Under the pieces are notes generated by a model. The model did not search any database and was not told the DNA's origin. It saw nothing but the letters and a program-made list of their open reading frames with translations. This document shows positions 1-10,277 of a DNA stretch of 41,597 nucleotides, one piece after another; position 1 is the first letter of the stretch; every line of letters begins with the position of its first letter. A program made the position numbers and the translations under genes. The DNA is from Priapulus caudatus. Its lineage: Eukaryota > Priapulida > Priapulimorpha > Priapulimorphida > Priapulidae. The stretch covers positions 443,308-484,904 of the forward strand of contig NW_014577155.1 in NCBI RefSeq assembly GCF_000485595.1, in the 5' to 3' direction.

Positions 1-28
1 CTGAAGATAACTGCATAATATAGCTTAC

Positions 29-31
<3 letters not shown>

Positions 32-77
<46 letters not shown>
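32..77 (+). repeat. (GA)n microsatellite inside the satellite
   Basis: Uninterrupted GA dinucleotides, then AAGAGAGG. It occupies the place where other satellite units have only a short GAGAGAG, so it is a local expansion in the first visible unit. Confidence 0.95.
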
Positions 78-78
<1 letters not shown>

Positions 79-1470
79 GAGGTGGGCGACTGAGGAAAGG
101 CAAAAAAGAACATAGCTGTGGGGCCGTAGAAGAAGAAGCAGGCTGAGGGAAGGACAAAGAAGGCCGGCGGATAAGACGGGGTGGGGTGAAAAAGGAGATT
201 TGCGCCCTACATGCTAAGGCGCTCTCCCATTTATAAACACAGGACTACTGATAAGAATTAATTACAGAAATCTGTGCTGAGATACCCCCTAACCATATTA
301 AATACATATTCATCACAAAATATAACTCCTCTGGTGAGATATTGCGCCTGCGCCAACAAACTAACGTAGCCAGATTGTGTACTGAATGGTATATGCAGCA
401 GGCACTTTACATGCAAGACCTTCTTCCTATTTCTTGGGAGAAGCCTACAGATAAAATGTTGCCATATAAATCTATGCTAGAATACCCTTCTCACGATTAA
501 ATGCATAATTTTCGCAAAATATTCTTTGTCTCAGGAGATATTACGCATGCGCGAGCACCGTTTCTGGCGTGCAGTGCGGACTGAAGGCAACTGCATTATA
601 TAGCTTGCTGAGAGAGAGCTGGGGTGGGAGGCTGAGGAAAGATGGCAGCGAAGATAGCTGAGGGGTGGTAGAAGAAAAAAGAGGCTGAGCGAGGGACAAC
701 GGAGGCAAAGAGAAGGCGGGAGGGGATGAAGTAGGATTTTTGCACCCTACAGGCTAGGGCGCTCTCCCAATTATAAACAGAGGTCTACTGATAAGAATTA
801 ATTACATAAATCTGTGCTGCTATACCACCTAACCATATTAAATGCATATTCATCATAAAACATAACTCCTCTGGTGAAATATTGCGCATGCACCAACATA
901 CTATCGTAGCCAGATTGTGTACTGAATGGTATATGCAGCAAGCACTTTACATTCAAGACCTTCTTCCTATTTTTTGAGAGAGGCCTACAGATAAAATGTT
1001 GTCATATAAATCTATGCTAGAATTCCCCCTCTCACGATCAAATGCATAATTTTCGCAAAATATTCTTTTTCTCGGGAGATATTGCGCATGCGCGAGCACC
1101 GTTTCTGGCGTGCAGTGCAGACTGAAGGCAACTGCATAATATAGCTTGCTGAGAGAGAGCTGGGGTGGGAGGCTGAGGAAAGGTGGCAGCGAAGATAGCT
1201 GAGGGGCGGTAGAAGAAGAAAGGGGCTGAGCGAGGGACAACGGAGGCAAAGAGAAGGGCTGGAGGGGACGAAGTAGGATTTTTGCACCCTACAGGCTATA
1301 GGGCGCTCTCCCAATTATAAACAAAGGTCTACTGATAAGAATTAATGACATAAATCTGTGCTGCTATACCCCATAACCATATTAAATGCATATTCATCAT
1401 AAAATATAACTCCTCTGCGGAGATATTGCGCATGCGCCAACACACTAACGTAGCCAGATTGTGTACTAAA

Positions 1471-1632
1471 CGTGTGATGTCCGCACGTGTGATGTATGTA
1501 CGTGTGATGTATGTACGTGTGATGTCCGTACGTGTGATGTATGTACGTGTGATGTCCGCACGTGTGATGTCCGCACGTGTGATGTCCGTACGTGTGATGT
1601 ATGTACGTGTGTTGTCCGTACGTGTAATGTCT
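1471..1632 (+). repeat. 15-bp tandem array, ~11 units
   Basis: Units are CGTGTGATGT plus CCGCA (call C), ATGTA (A) or CCGTA (T). The order read here is C A A T A C C T A T, then a broken unit. The array replaces about 440-450 bp of one satellite unit, joining '..gtgtactaaa' to '..ggggcggtagaagaag'. Because 15 is divisible by 3, one strand is open in every frame, which produces spurious ORFs. Confidence 0.95.
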
Positions 1633-3213
1633 AAGGGGCGGTAGAAGAAGAAAGAAGCTGAGCGAGGGACAACGGAGGCAAAGAGAAGGGCGGGAGGGGA
1701 TGAAGTAGGACTTTTGGACCCTACAGGCTAGGGCGCTCTTCCAATTATAAACACAGGTCTACTGATAAGAATTAATTTCAGAAATTTGTGCTGAGATACC
1801 CCCTAACCATATTAAATGCATATTCATCACAAAATATAACGCCTCTGGTGAGATATTGCGCATGCGCCAATACACTAACTTAGCCAGATTGTGTACTGAA
1901 TGGTATATGCAGCAGGCACCTTACATGCAAGACCTTCTTCCTATTTCTTGGAAGAGGGCTACAGATAAAATGTTATTATATAAATCTATGCTAGAATAGC
2001 TCATCTCAAGATTAAGATAATAATTTTCACAAAATATTCTTATTCTCGGGAGATATTGCGCATGCGCGAGCACCGTTTCTGGCGTGCAGTACGGACTGAA
2101 GATAACTGCATAATATAGCTTGCTGAGAAAGAGAGGAGGTGGGAGCCTGTGGAAAGGCGGACGGAAAGATAGCTGAAGAGCCGTAGAAGAGGAAGCAGGC
2201 TGATGGAAGGACAAAGGAGGCCGGCGTATAGGACGGGAGGTAGTGAAGAAGCAGATTTGCCTCCTACATGCTAGGGCGCTCTCTCAATTATAAACACAGG
2301 TGTACTGATAAGAATTAATTACAGAAATCTGTGCTGCGATACCCCCTAACCATACTAAATGCATATTCATCACAATACATAACTCCTCTGGTGAAATATT
2401 GCGCATGCACCAACTCACTGACATAGACAGATTGTGTACTGAATGGTATATGCAGCAAGCACCTTACATGAAAGACCTTCTTCCTAATTCTTGAGAAAGG
2501 TCTGGGAATAAAATGTTATCATAAGAATCTATGGTAGTATCAGACCTCTCAAGATTAAATGCATAATTTTCGCAAATTCTTCTTCTTCCCTGGATATATT
2601 GCGCATGCGCGAGCACCGTTTATAGCGTGCAGTACCGACTGAAGATAACTGCATAATATAGCTTGCTGAGAGAGCGAGAGGAGGTGGGAGACTGTGGAAA
2701 GGCAAAAGGAAAGATAGCTGAACGGCCGTAGAAGAGGAAGCAGGCTGAGGGAAGGACAAATGAGGCCGGCGTATAGGACGGGAGGTAGTGAAGAAGCAGA
2801 TTTGCGCCTACAGGCTACAGGCCTACAGGCTAGGGCGCTCTCACAATTAGAAACACAGATCTACTGATAAGAATTAATTACATAAATCTGTGCTGCGATA
2901 CCCCCTAACCATATTAAATGCATATTCATCATAAAATTTAACTCTTCTGCGGAGATATTGCGCATGCGCCAACACACTGACGTAGCCAGATTGTGTACTG
3001 AATGGTATATGCAGCAGGCACCTTACACGCAAGACCTTCTTCCTATTTCTTGAGAGAGGCCTACGGATAAAATGTTATCATATAAATATTTGCTATAATA
3101 CCTCCTCTCAAGATTTAATAGATAATTTTCGCAAAATATTCTTCTTCTAGTAGCGGGGTGACATTGCGCTTGTTAACGTCGTTTCATTAACAGGAGCGGA
3201 GATAGTGAAGGTG

Positions 3214-4283
3214 ATCAGTCAACGATGAGACGTATGAAATGTCAAATATGAGTTGTAGCAGGGGTACATGTTATACCGTTCTGTCATACTCTTAGTCCGT
3301 GTACAAATGAAACGTATCTAGTTATAATATTAGGTTACAGGTACAATATAAATGGATTCGCCGCGTCATTGTGGCACTTGGCAACCGCATTTGCCGTATT
3401 AGCTGCAACGTATAGTGTTCGCTATCTGAAAAGGTCAGGGCAGTTTCCATGCTTTTCAGCAGCTTTCGCTGAGAGCTAACAAGTAGGCCCACTCTTCTCA
3501 ACTCCTATGTGAGAACAAGAATCCAAGAACAAATGTGGATATAATGATGTGCAATAATTACTTGTCCTGTGATGTTTGAATGCTGCTGCTTTTTTGTCAT
3601 ACTAAAATTCTATAGGCTACAAGATTTTTTGTAACCACATGCGATGCCTTTTGTGTGCGTGCCTGCGTACGTGCGTGTGTGTGCGTGTGTGTGCGTGCGC
3701 GCGTGTGTGCACGCGTACGTATTTCACAACACCTTGCATAACTCGCCGTTATGTCACGTATAGGCCTACCCATTACTATGATAAGCCAGCCTGCGATATA
3801 TGAACATCGGCTTATACGAACATAAAAAAGTAACCTTCTCTTCTGAGATGTTGGCCGCGTGCGGTTCGCCATATCTCTCCCTGACACAATTCTACTTGCA
3901 CTTTTCCCTCGTGAGCGCACCTCTCGAAGCGGGCAACAACAATGCGTTCATTCACGGCGGTGCGATCTCGACAAACTGAAACAGTAATTACACTCTGGCG
4001 TTCTTTTTTCTACTAGGTTACGTATCGAGTTTCACGTATGTTTTGCTACAATCATAGGAGAGAGACTCGCCGCTGTCACCGATGGAGAGAGAACGAGAAA
4101 GAGACAGAGGGGTGATAGAACACAGAGCGAGGGAGAGGGGGAGACTACTAAGAGGGAGAGAGGAGAGAACGGGAACCAAATAGTATAAGTGAAAAAGAGA
4201 GAAATCGAGAAAAAAAAGGAGAGAGAGAATCCGCGCGCGAGATAGAGAAAGTGAGAGAAAATGTTCAAGAACGCAAAGGAAAG

Positions 4284-4365
<82 letters not shown>

Positions 4366-5450
4366 CGTACCTTGTCTCTTACTCGTTACTCGGAATATAC
4401 AATTAACGTAATTACTACGTACGCGTGTCCATACAACCTACATCACCAAACTACCCGTCATGGCGGATAAAAAAAACCACGCTTTGACTGACTCCTCGCG
4501 TCCACGTGGCTGATCCAGTAATATCGACGATGCGACGTACGGAGTCAGTCTAAAGTACCATGCGTAAATGTCAACATCATAGTCTCAGCGCTACGTTGTG
4601 TCAGAAAGATTTCGTCGCTGTTGTGAAGGTTTGATCGGGGCTGGGGCGTCATTAGATACGTAATGCAACCTGATTTCCAGCAATCCTGCAACAATACATA
4701 TTTCCAGGCATGAGTCAGTATTGATCGCGTGAGAACATTTTTTGTTTGTAAATTTATAAGCGATGTGTTGGAGGCTGTAATGTCGTGACAGTGAAGCGGA
4801 AGGACACATTCCGATGTTGAGAGAGATTCCCGCCCCTCCCTCTCCCAACTCCAAACACGCGCGCAAATAATTATGCGCGTGTGATGTTATAATCTGTTTT
4901 GGCGGGTAAACGGATAACATATCGCAAATCCTGTAGTGATCTTCTTATGCACGACATCACGGCAAAACCGTTACGCGTAGTGAAACATTTAAACGTGGAA
5001 AATCAGAATCGCGCCCACATGCACGCCTCCATCTTATGCGCTGGGGCACCGTTTTCAAAAACACGCGATATTTCCCATAGTCGTGACTTTACGATATTTT
5101 TGAGGAATGAGTCCCAGACCGGTTATTTCCCATCTTTCACGATGTCTCGAAACTAAACCACACATCGGCAATATAATACAATGTGTGTTTCATATAACAC
5201 GGCATTTTGGTCCTGAGCCCACACTGACAGGTATAGGCACACATGTACGAGCAGCCTGCACGGCGGCTACACCCACCTAATGGGAATTATAATGACTAGC
5301 GGTGCTTTATCGTAACAATCGCTGTCACGAGTGTTCGTCGCGAACCGGAGACGAGCCATTACCGATCGTCGTACTAACAATGATTACGATAGAGCAAAAC
5401 ACGCGCACACGCACACACGCACGCAAGATCACGCACGCAAATAGATAGTA
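3214..5450 (+). repeat. Interspersed repeat body, copy A
   Basis: Homologous to copy C (22012-23400, same strand, very similar where they overlap), copy B (29441-32229, inverted) and, more remotely, copy D (15600-19470). It starts at the satellite's right end and finishes in a CA/CGCACGCAAGAT tract near 5400-5450. It includes a GT-rich stretch (3655-3715), a purine-rich GA stretch (4080-4362) and an open stretch 4899-5156 that lacks an ATG. No transposase or reverse transcriptase motif was seen, so it looks non-autonomous or part of a segmental duplication. Confidence 0.85.
4287..4361 (+). repeat. (GA)n microsatellite
   Basis: About 37 uninterrupted GA dinucleotides. The corresponding place in copy B (around 31020-31110, opposite strand) is a broken CT-rich stretch; copy C has lost this segment by deletion. 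Confidence 0.97.
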
Positions 5451-5702
5451 TAGACAGCTATATAAAGCAGTATAGCGAAGCTCATGCTAATACGTACAGT
5501 AGTTGTATTCAGGTTGATCGTTATAGTTTATTGGCATGTGATTATCAGTATAGAATGATTCATCATAGGCTAGTACAGCACTAAATAGTCCTGGTTATGT
5601 ATACAACTACTGTCAAGTACTGCACTGCATATAACTGTCACTCCATGGAAACACCAAAAGTGTCCTGTATAGACAATGACTCTAACGAAACCCCTAACGC
5701 GG
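5451..5702. other. Unrecognised intergenic sequence
   Basis: AT-rich, with tcatgctaatacg and tagtacagcac repeats of a few bases only. No coding exon or RNA gene recognised. Confidence 0.5.
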
Positions 5703-5825
5703 CTGTTAATAGAGGTGGTTTTACTGTATGACTGCCACTCGTGGGAAATGCTGTCAATGCCCATTATAGACTGGTGCCCATTCTATAGAAGTGTCCGCTA
5801 ACACAGGTTTGACTGTATGCGAAAA
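5703..5825 (+). repeat. Diverged MITE-like repeat, copy 1
   Basis: Shares with 7103-7228 the ordered motifs tagaggtggtt-tactgtat, actgccact, ggtg-cc-ttctata, gctaaca and a gttcgattgta/gtttgactgta end. This wording (tgtccgctaacacaggtttgactgta) resembles degenerate terminal regions of small DNA transposons in marine invertebrates; that identification is from memory and tentative. Confidence 0.55.
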
Positions 5826-7102
5826 TACTGACAATTGATCAGGAAAGGAATCGAGTGATTCAATCATGGACGACCTAGCTCAAATAAATACATACGGTCA
5901 TGCATCGCGCAATCTTTAGACGTATAAACATTTGGTCTCACCGCCGTGTAGAATGTAAAACCAGAGCAGAAGAGCATTGATCATATAGCAAGTATCACTA
6001 GTCACACATGTTTACCACACAGAAGATTTCAGCAAGGATAAATCGGCCCATTCTCCAGGACCGATGTCCATGCCGTACCCTTTGAATAATGCTTTAATGC
6101 TTTAGGTCCGTCAAGCTATACCGATTTATACATGACGTGTGTGCCGAAATTCGTTGCGACTCGTTGCTAAGCATTGTTTTTAGAACGTCCTATCGTAACA
6201 ACGATTGGCTAGGCCAATCACGCCAGGTACATAGGTCAACTTGTATCCTGCTACGTTACTGGCTACAAAGACGAGATGGGTAGCAGCTTCTAACGTCACA
6301 TCACATGAATGAGCATTGAGTAAAACGGGATTTTTCGCTCGTTAAAATTCACATGAACATCCATATGTAATGTTTACATCGCAGAAAGGTCAACACTAGG
6401 TGATAGCTAGGTGAATGCTCTTTCAGAACAGCACAACCTTAATATCTGATCAGGACACTTGTGTATAATGATCACTACCTTTGACCAAGACTAAAATAGC
6501 GCCCCTAAAGTCTAGTGACCTCTATCTCTGACCAGGAATGAATGATCAAGCTCCCACAATGATGGTTGCTGGTGCTGCAGCTACACACGCCCTATGCCCC
6601 TCTCTTCTTAATCTAGGTGGAGGCACAGTCTCGGATTCGCTTGGCTTCCTTGCAGGCGACTCGGCTCGAGGCGGGACAGGTCCGGTGAAAGACTTCGTCC
6701 CTCATACATGTGCGTCTGCTCTCTCGGTTTCTCCGCACATCGTCTAAGGTAGGGAACTTCTGCTATCGTTTTCTCTTCAACCTGAAACGCGTACATCGAG
6801 TGAGTTTGCTTCTGTGTAGTTGTGCTGCATCGGTATGACTCGGGGGCTGACCCACGTAGGCATGTGCAAACATCCTGCCTTCCCTCCCTCTGTACCTTCT
6901 TACCCCCCTCAGGCTGAGGGCGGCAAGGCAATAGCCATCTTTGTATGGGTGAATGAATGAGCCCAGCACTGCATAAAGTGTTGCTATTGCAAACGGTAGC
7001 AAGCACGCGCAAATAGGACAAACAACCATTAATTATACAAAATATGTATAAATGAGGATCTCTACAGAATAAATAGTCATATATGTCCTTTATACACAGG
7101 TG
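5826..7102. other. Unrecognised intergenic sequence
   Basis: No recognised protein. Two ordinary-looking reading stretches exist (6538-6747 plus, 6763-7029 minus) with no family signature and no clear splice or promoter context. Base composition rises toward GC-rich between 6570 and 6960. Confidence 0.5.
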
Positions 7103-7228
7103 TCCGTTGTATAGAGGTGGTTTCACTGTATAACTGCCACTTGAGGAACACGCCACGCGTGTTGTCCTTTACGGACAGGTGTCCGTTCTATAAATATGAC
7201 AGCTAACACGAGTTCGATTGTAGAAAGC
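7103..7228 (+). repeat. Diverged MITE-like repeat, copy 2
   Basis: Counterpart of 5703-5825. It contains an internal near-duplication, since tgtcctttatacacaggtgtccgtt just before it and tgtcctttacggacaggtgtccgtt inside it are alike. Confidence 0.55.
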
Positions 7229-7572
7229 AGGAATGACTAACTCTCGGCATCCGCGCATGCTAGAGTTCTCACGATCTTCCTCGCCGAAAGCACAAGCCCG
7301 ACAAAAAACGAGTAACAAAGTTTTGTGGCATTAATCTGCAAGCGGGAGCGGTAAAACCACGTCCCCGCTACGATCTTAACTATAAATATCGGACGGAGGG
7401 ATTACGCTAGGTGCTACTCCTCGGGCAGATTACACGACCCAGACGAGAGACCGGATACCAGAGAAGCGTCGCCCAAACAAGGTGTTGATCCTGACCGCTG
7501 AGCGCAGATCTTGCGCGCAATTCCGCAGCAAGGCGCACGCGACCGCGGGAACGTCCTACGAAAGTATCACGC
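7229..7572. other. Unrecognised sequence with a TATA-like box at 7381-7388
   Basis: The string TATAAATA at 7381 sits about 30 bp before 'attacgctaggtgc', a spacing compatible with a core promoter, but no credible coding exon follows. Recorded only as a possible promoter or transposon remnant. Confidence 0.25.
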
Positions 7573-7635
7573 GCTGGCAGCTATTGATCCGTGCGCCAAA
7601 TCCAAAGGTCGGCGCACGGATCAATAGCTCCCAGC
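7573..7635. repeat. 25-bp-arm hairpin (inverted repeat), 13-nt loop
   Basis: 7573-7597 and 7611-7635 are reverse complements with a single mismatch; the inner 19 pairs are perfect (AGCTATTGATCCGTGCGCC against GGCGCACGGATCAATAGCT). The loop is 7598-7610. It could fold as RNA or extrude as a cruciform. Confidence 0.9.
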
Positions 7636-8074
7636 AAACAGTCTCGAATTTTAGCGGGTCTAATTCACTACCAAACATATGCACACGACATCGCGCAGGT
7701 CTAATTTCATGAGAATCACTGAAGAACTGCTCCGTCAATCACGAGAAACGGAAGAGAAATTCAACGACCGCGAAATATACAGCTTAGTTATACAGTATTA
7801 GCCTATGACCGTGTGCTGTGTGTGTACGACTGCCTTGTCTGTATATAGCTTCGTGGCGCCATCTATCAGAGGAAAAAGACAAGCCGGTGCGGGGGGGCGG
7901 GGCGTTACCCACAGCATGTCACGTGACGAAATCGTGATTGGGAGAGAGAGAGAGAGAGAGACGGTCTAACACGCGTATAACGCACTTTCACCATGCCATA
8001 TGCCACATGTTCCTGTGTAGACTGTAGGCAGGCTGCAGCCGCTCGTGTAAAAATCTGGGCACATGACACGGCGC
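7636..8074. other. Unrecognised sequence, short GA tract
   Basis: Holds tggcgccatctatcagagg (7853-7871), a G-rich run near 7890 and a short (GA) tract at 7941-7960. No gene recognised. Confidence 0.45.
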
Positions 8075-8169
8075 GTTGGTCGGCTAGAAGCGGCCACGTC
8101 ACCGAGTAAACATCGTGATTGGCATTCGGTGGGCGTAATGATTGAGGTAATTAGGGTTATTTAAGGATT
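8075..8169 (+). repeat. 95-bp direct repeat, left copy
   Basis: Identical over 95 bp to 9286-9380. It begins gttggtcggctagaagcgg and ends gttatttaaggatt. The base before each copy differs (c, a), as does the base after (a, t), so the duplication edges are sharp. Confidence 0.97.
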
Positions 8170-9285
8170 ATAACCATATTAAATGCATATTCATCATAAA
8201 ATATAACTCCTCTGCGGAGATATTGCGCATGCGCCAACACACTAACGTAGCCAGATTGTGTACTAAATGGTATATGCAGCAGGCAACTTACATGCAAGAC
8301 CAATTCTTGAGAGAGGCTTTCGGATAAAATGTTATTATATGAATCTATGCTAGAATACCTCCTCTCAAGATTATATGCATAATTTTCGGAAAATATTTTT
8401 CTTCTCGGGAGATATTGCGCATGCACGAGCACCATTTCTGGCGTGCAGTACGGACTAAAGATAATTGCATAATATAGCTTGCTGCGGGAGAGGAGGTGGG
8501 CGACTGAGGAAAGGCGGAAGGGAACATAGCTGTGGGGCCGTAGAAGAAGAAGCAGGCTGAGGAAAGAACAATGGAGGCCGGTGTATAGAACGGGAGGTGG
8601 TGAAGATGCAGATTTGCCTTCTACAGGCTAGGGCACTCTCCCAATTACAAACACAAGTCTACTGATAAGAATTAATTACAGAAATCTGTGCAGAGATACC
8701 CCCTAACCATATTAAATGCATATTTATCACAAAATGTAACTCCTCTAGTGAGATATTGCGCCTGCGCCAACACACTAATGTAGCCAGATTGTGTACTGAA
8801 TGGTATATGCAGCAGGCACCTTACATGCAATACCTTCCTCCTATTTATTGGGAGAGAGCTACAGATAAACTGTTATCATATAAAGCTATGCTATAATACC
8901 TCCGCTCAAGATTAAATGCATAATTTTCGGAAAATATTCCTCTTCTCAGGAGACATTGCGCATGCGCGAGCACCGTTTCTAGCGTGCAGTGCCGACTGAA
9001 GGCAACTGCATAACATAGCTTGCTGAGAGAGAGCCGGGGTGGGACGGTAAGGAAAGTTGGCAGCGAAGATAGCTGAGAGGCGGTAGAAGAAGAAAGAGGC
9101 TGAGCGAGGGACAACGGAGGCAAAAAGAAGGGCGGGAGGGGATGAAGTAGGACTTTTGTACCCTACAGGCTAGGGCGCTCTTCCAATTATAAACACAGGT
9201 CTACTGATAAGAATTAATGACAGAAATCTGTGCTGCTATACCCCCTAACCATATTAAATGCATATTCATCATAAAATATAACTCA
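8170..9285 (+). repeat. Satellite dimer inserted between the direct repeats
   Basis: Two ~540-bp satellite units plus about 40 bp, starting ataaccatattaaatgcat and ending cataaaatataactca. The start point matches that of the block at 12749, suggesting a preferred end. Both units carry the NRF1-like palindrome (8224-8234, 8957-8967). Confidence 0.9.
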
Positions 9286-9380
9286 GTTGGTCGGCTAGAA
9301 GCGGCCACGTCACCGAGTAAACATCGTGATTGGCATTCGGTGGGCGTAATGATTGAGGTAATTAGGGTTATTTAAGGATT
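9286..9380 (+). repeat. 95-bp direct repeat, right copy
   Basis: Second copy of 8075-8169 with no base differences seen. Together they bracket the 1,116-bp satellite insertion. Confidence 0.97.
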
Positions 9381-9931
9381 TCGATAGTTTTTGGTGCGCT
9401 TTTAAATCCACAAAATTTTCTCGTGCTAGTCCATGACATGCTTACCAGCGAACCCTGTTTCAAGTCAGTCACTGTTGCCCACGAATTCAGATTAGTCAAA
9501 TTCCCATGCAATTCTGGTATGATTTATGCTACCAGAACAGCAGTACTTAGGAGAAACATGCCGCTCCATATATGAACTCAAACCTTCGGTTTGCACAAGG
9601 ACGGGGCGTCCTACGGGGGCACGGTTACGTCGAGACTCGTTGTTTCTTGACACGTAACACCACCATCTTTACGCGTTCGCATCGCCACCGAGTGGCACGT
9701 AGTGTCCGTAGCGCCACCTGTCTGGTTGCGTCCACGTGATGAAGCTTCTAATATTGTGAAAGTGCATTGGTCTATGTACGTGCAGTGAGGAGAGCTACTG
9801 TAGTGCCACCTGTCTAGGAATGTTCGCTTGATAAAGCTTCGATTAGTGAGATGCGAGTGTGATGTACAATAATTTGCGTGCAGTGATGGTGCAAGAGGAG
9901 TTATTCTAGGCAGCATTCATTCTCATCATTA
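9381..9931. other. 3' flank of the PHF10 homologue, with a ~95-bp imperfect duplication
   Basis: Segments near 9694-9790 and 9790-9890 repeat the order cgtagtg..gccacctgtct..g-tgataaagcttc..gcgtgcagtga with many changes. No AATAAA or ATTAAA was found on the minus strand, so the 3' UTR end of the gene is not located. Confidence 0.5.
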
Positions 9932-9971
9932 TCAGCAGCAGCAACAGCAACAACACAACAACAACAACAGC

Positions 9972-10007
<36 letters not shown>

Positions 10008-10041
10008 AGCAGCAGTAGCAGCAGTACTAGTAGCAGTAGCG
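9932..10041 (+). repeat. CAG/CAA trinucleotide repeat
   Basis: AGCAGCAGCAACAG, then about 18 CAA-type triplets, then AGCAGTAGCAGC. It lies about 180 bp past the stop of the minus-strand gene, so it could be (CTG/TTG)n in the 3' UTR of its mRNA. A short CATCATCCC repeat follows at 10089-10125. Confidence 0.9.
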
Positions 10042-10222
10042 CCGACAGCTAAGAAATGCATTGTTTCACACATCATTAGCATCCCCCACCAACATCATCC
10101 CCATCATCCCCATCAGCATCCCCATCAGCAGCCACCATGCGATCAACACCTAAAGGCAGACAGCGGGAAGCACCAAGCCTACAAGCGAAATAAGTGCAGT
10201 AGTACCGATGCAGTAACGCAAC

Positions 10223-10277
10223 TTACTTTCCCACCTGCTGCTGTTTGAAGCAGCTCGACTTTGAGTCTGCCGCCTTC
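10223..10277 (-). CDS. PHF10: PHF10 homologue, terminal exon g with stop
   Basis: Acceptor gttacattgcag. One base completes Lys from exon f, then [17 protein letters not shown] and TAA at 10225-10223. The stop overlaps a good donor-like string (AAGTAAGT), so an alternative isoform that splices out here instead of terminating is possible. The Lys/Gln-rich polar tail fits the basic C-terminal tails of PHF10 proteins. Frame continuity from exon f is the main support. Confidence 0.75.

Larger units (their letters stand above)
1..3213 (+). repeat. ~540-bp tandem satellite, left block (about six units)
   Basis: The string ATATTAAATGCATATTCAT (one or two base changes) recurs near 293, 833, 1380, 1808, 2350 and 2910, so the unit is about 540 bp except where a 15-bp array has replaced part of one unit. 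Each unit holds two NRF1-like palindromes (TGCGCATGCGC), a GA-rich segment after 'gcttgctgag', a 'gggcgctctcccaattataaaca' box and a cttcttcc tract. The final unit is diverged and ends at gtgaaggtg (3213), the same right end as the block at 12749-13588. Short ORFs in it run through repeat units and are not credible genes. Open to the window edge at the left. Confidence 0.93.

Noticed and set aside
1471-1632. Possible CRISPR array
   Set aside because: Contiguous 15-bp units without spacers, in an animal genome; it is a minisatellite.
4899-5156. 85-residue open frame conserved in body copies A and C (22680-22937)
   Set aside because: It starts at TTG with no ATG. Between A and C about seven of ten codon changes alter the residue, as expected without protein selection. 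In copy B the frame is broken.
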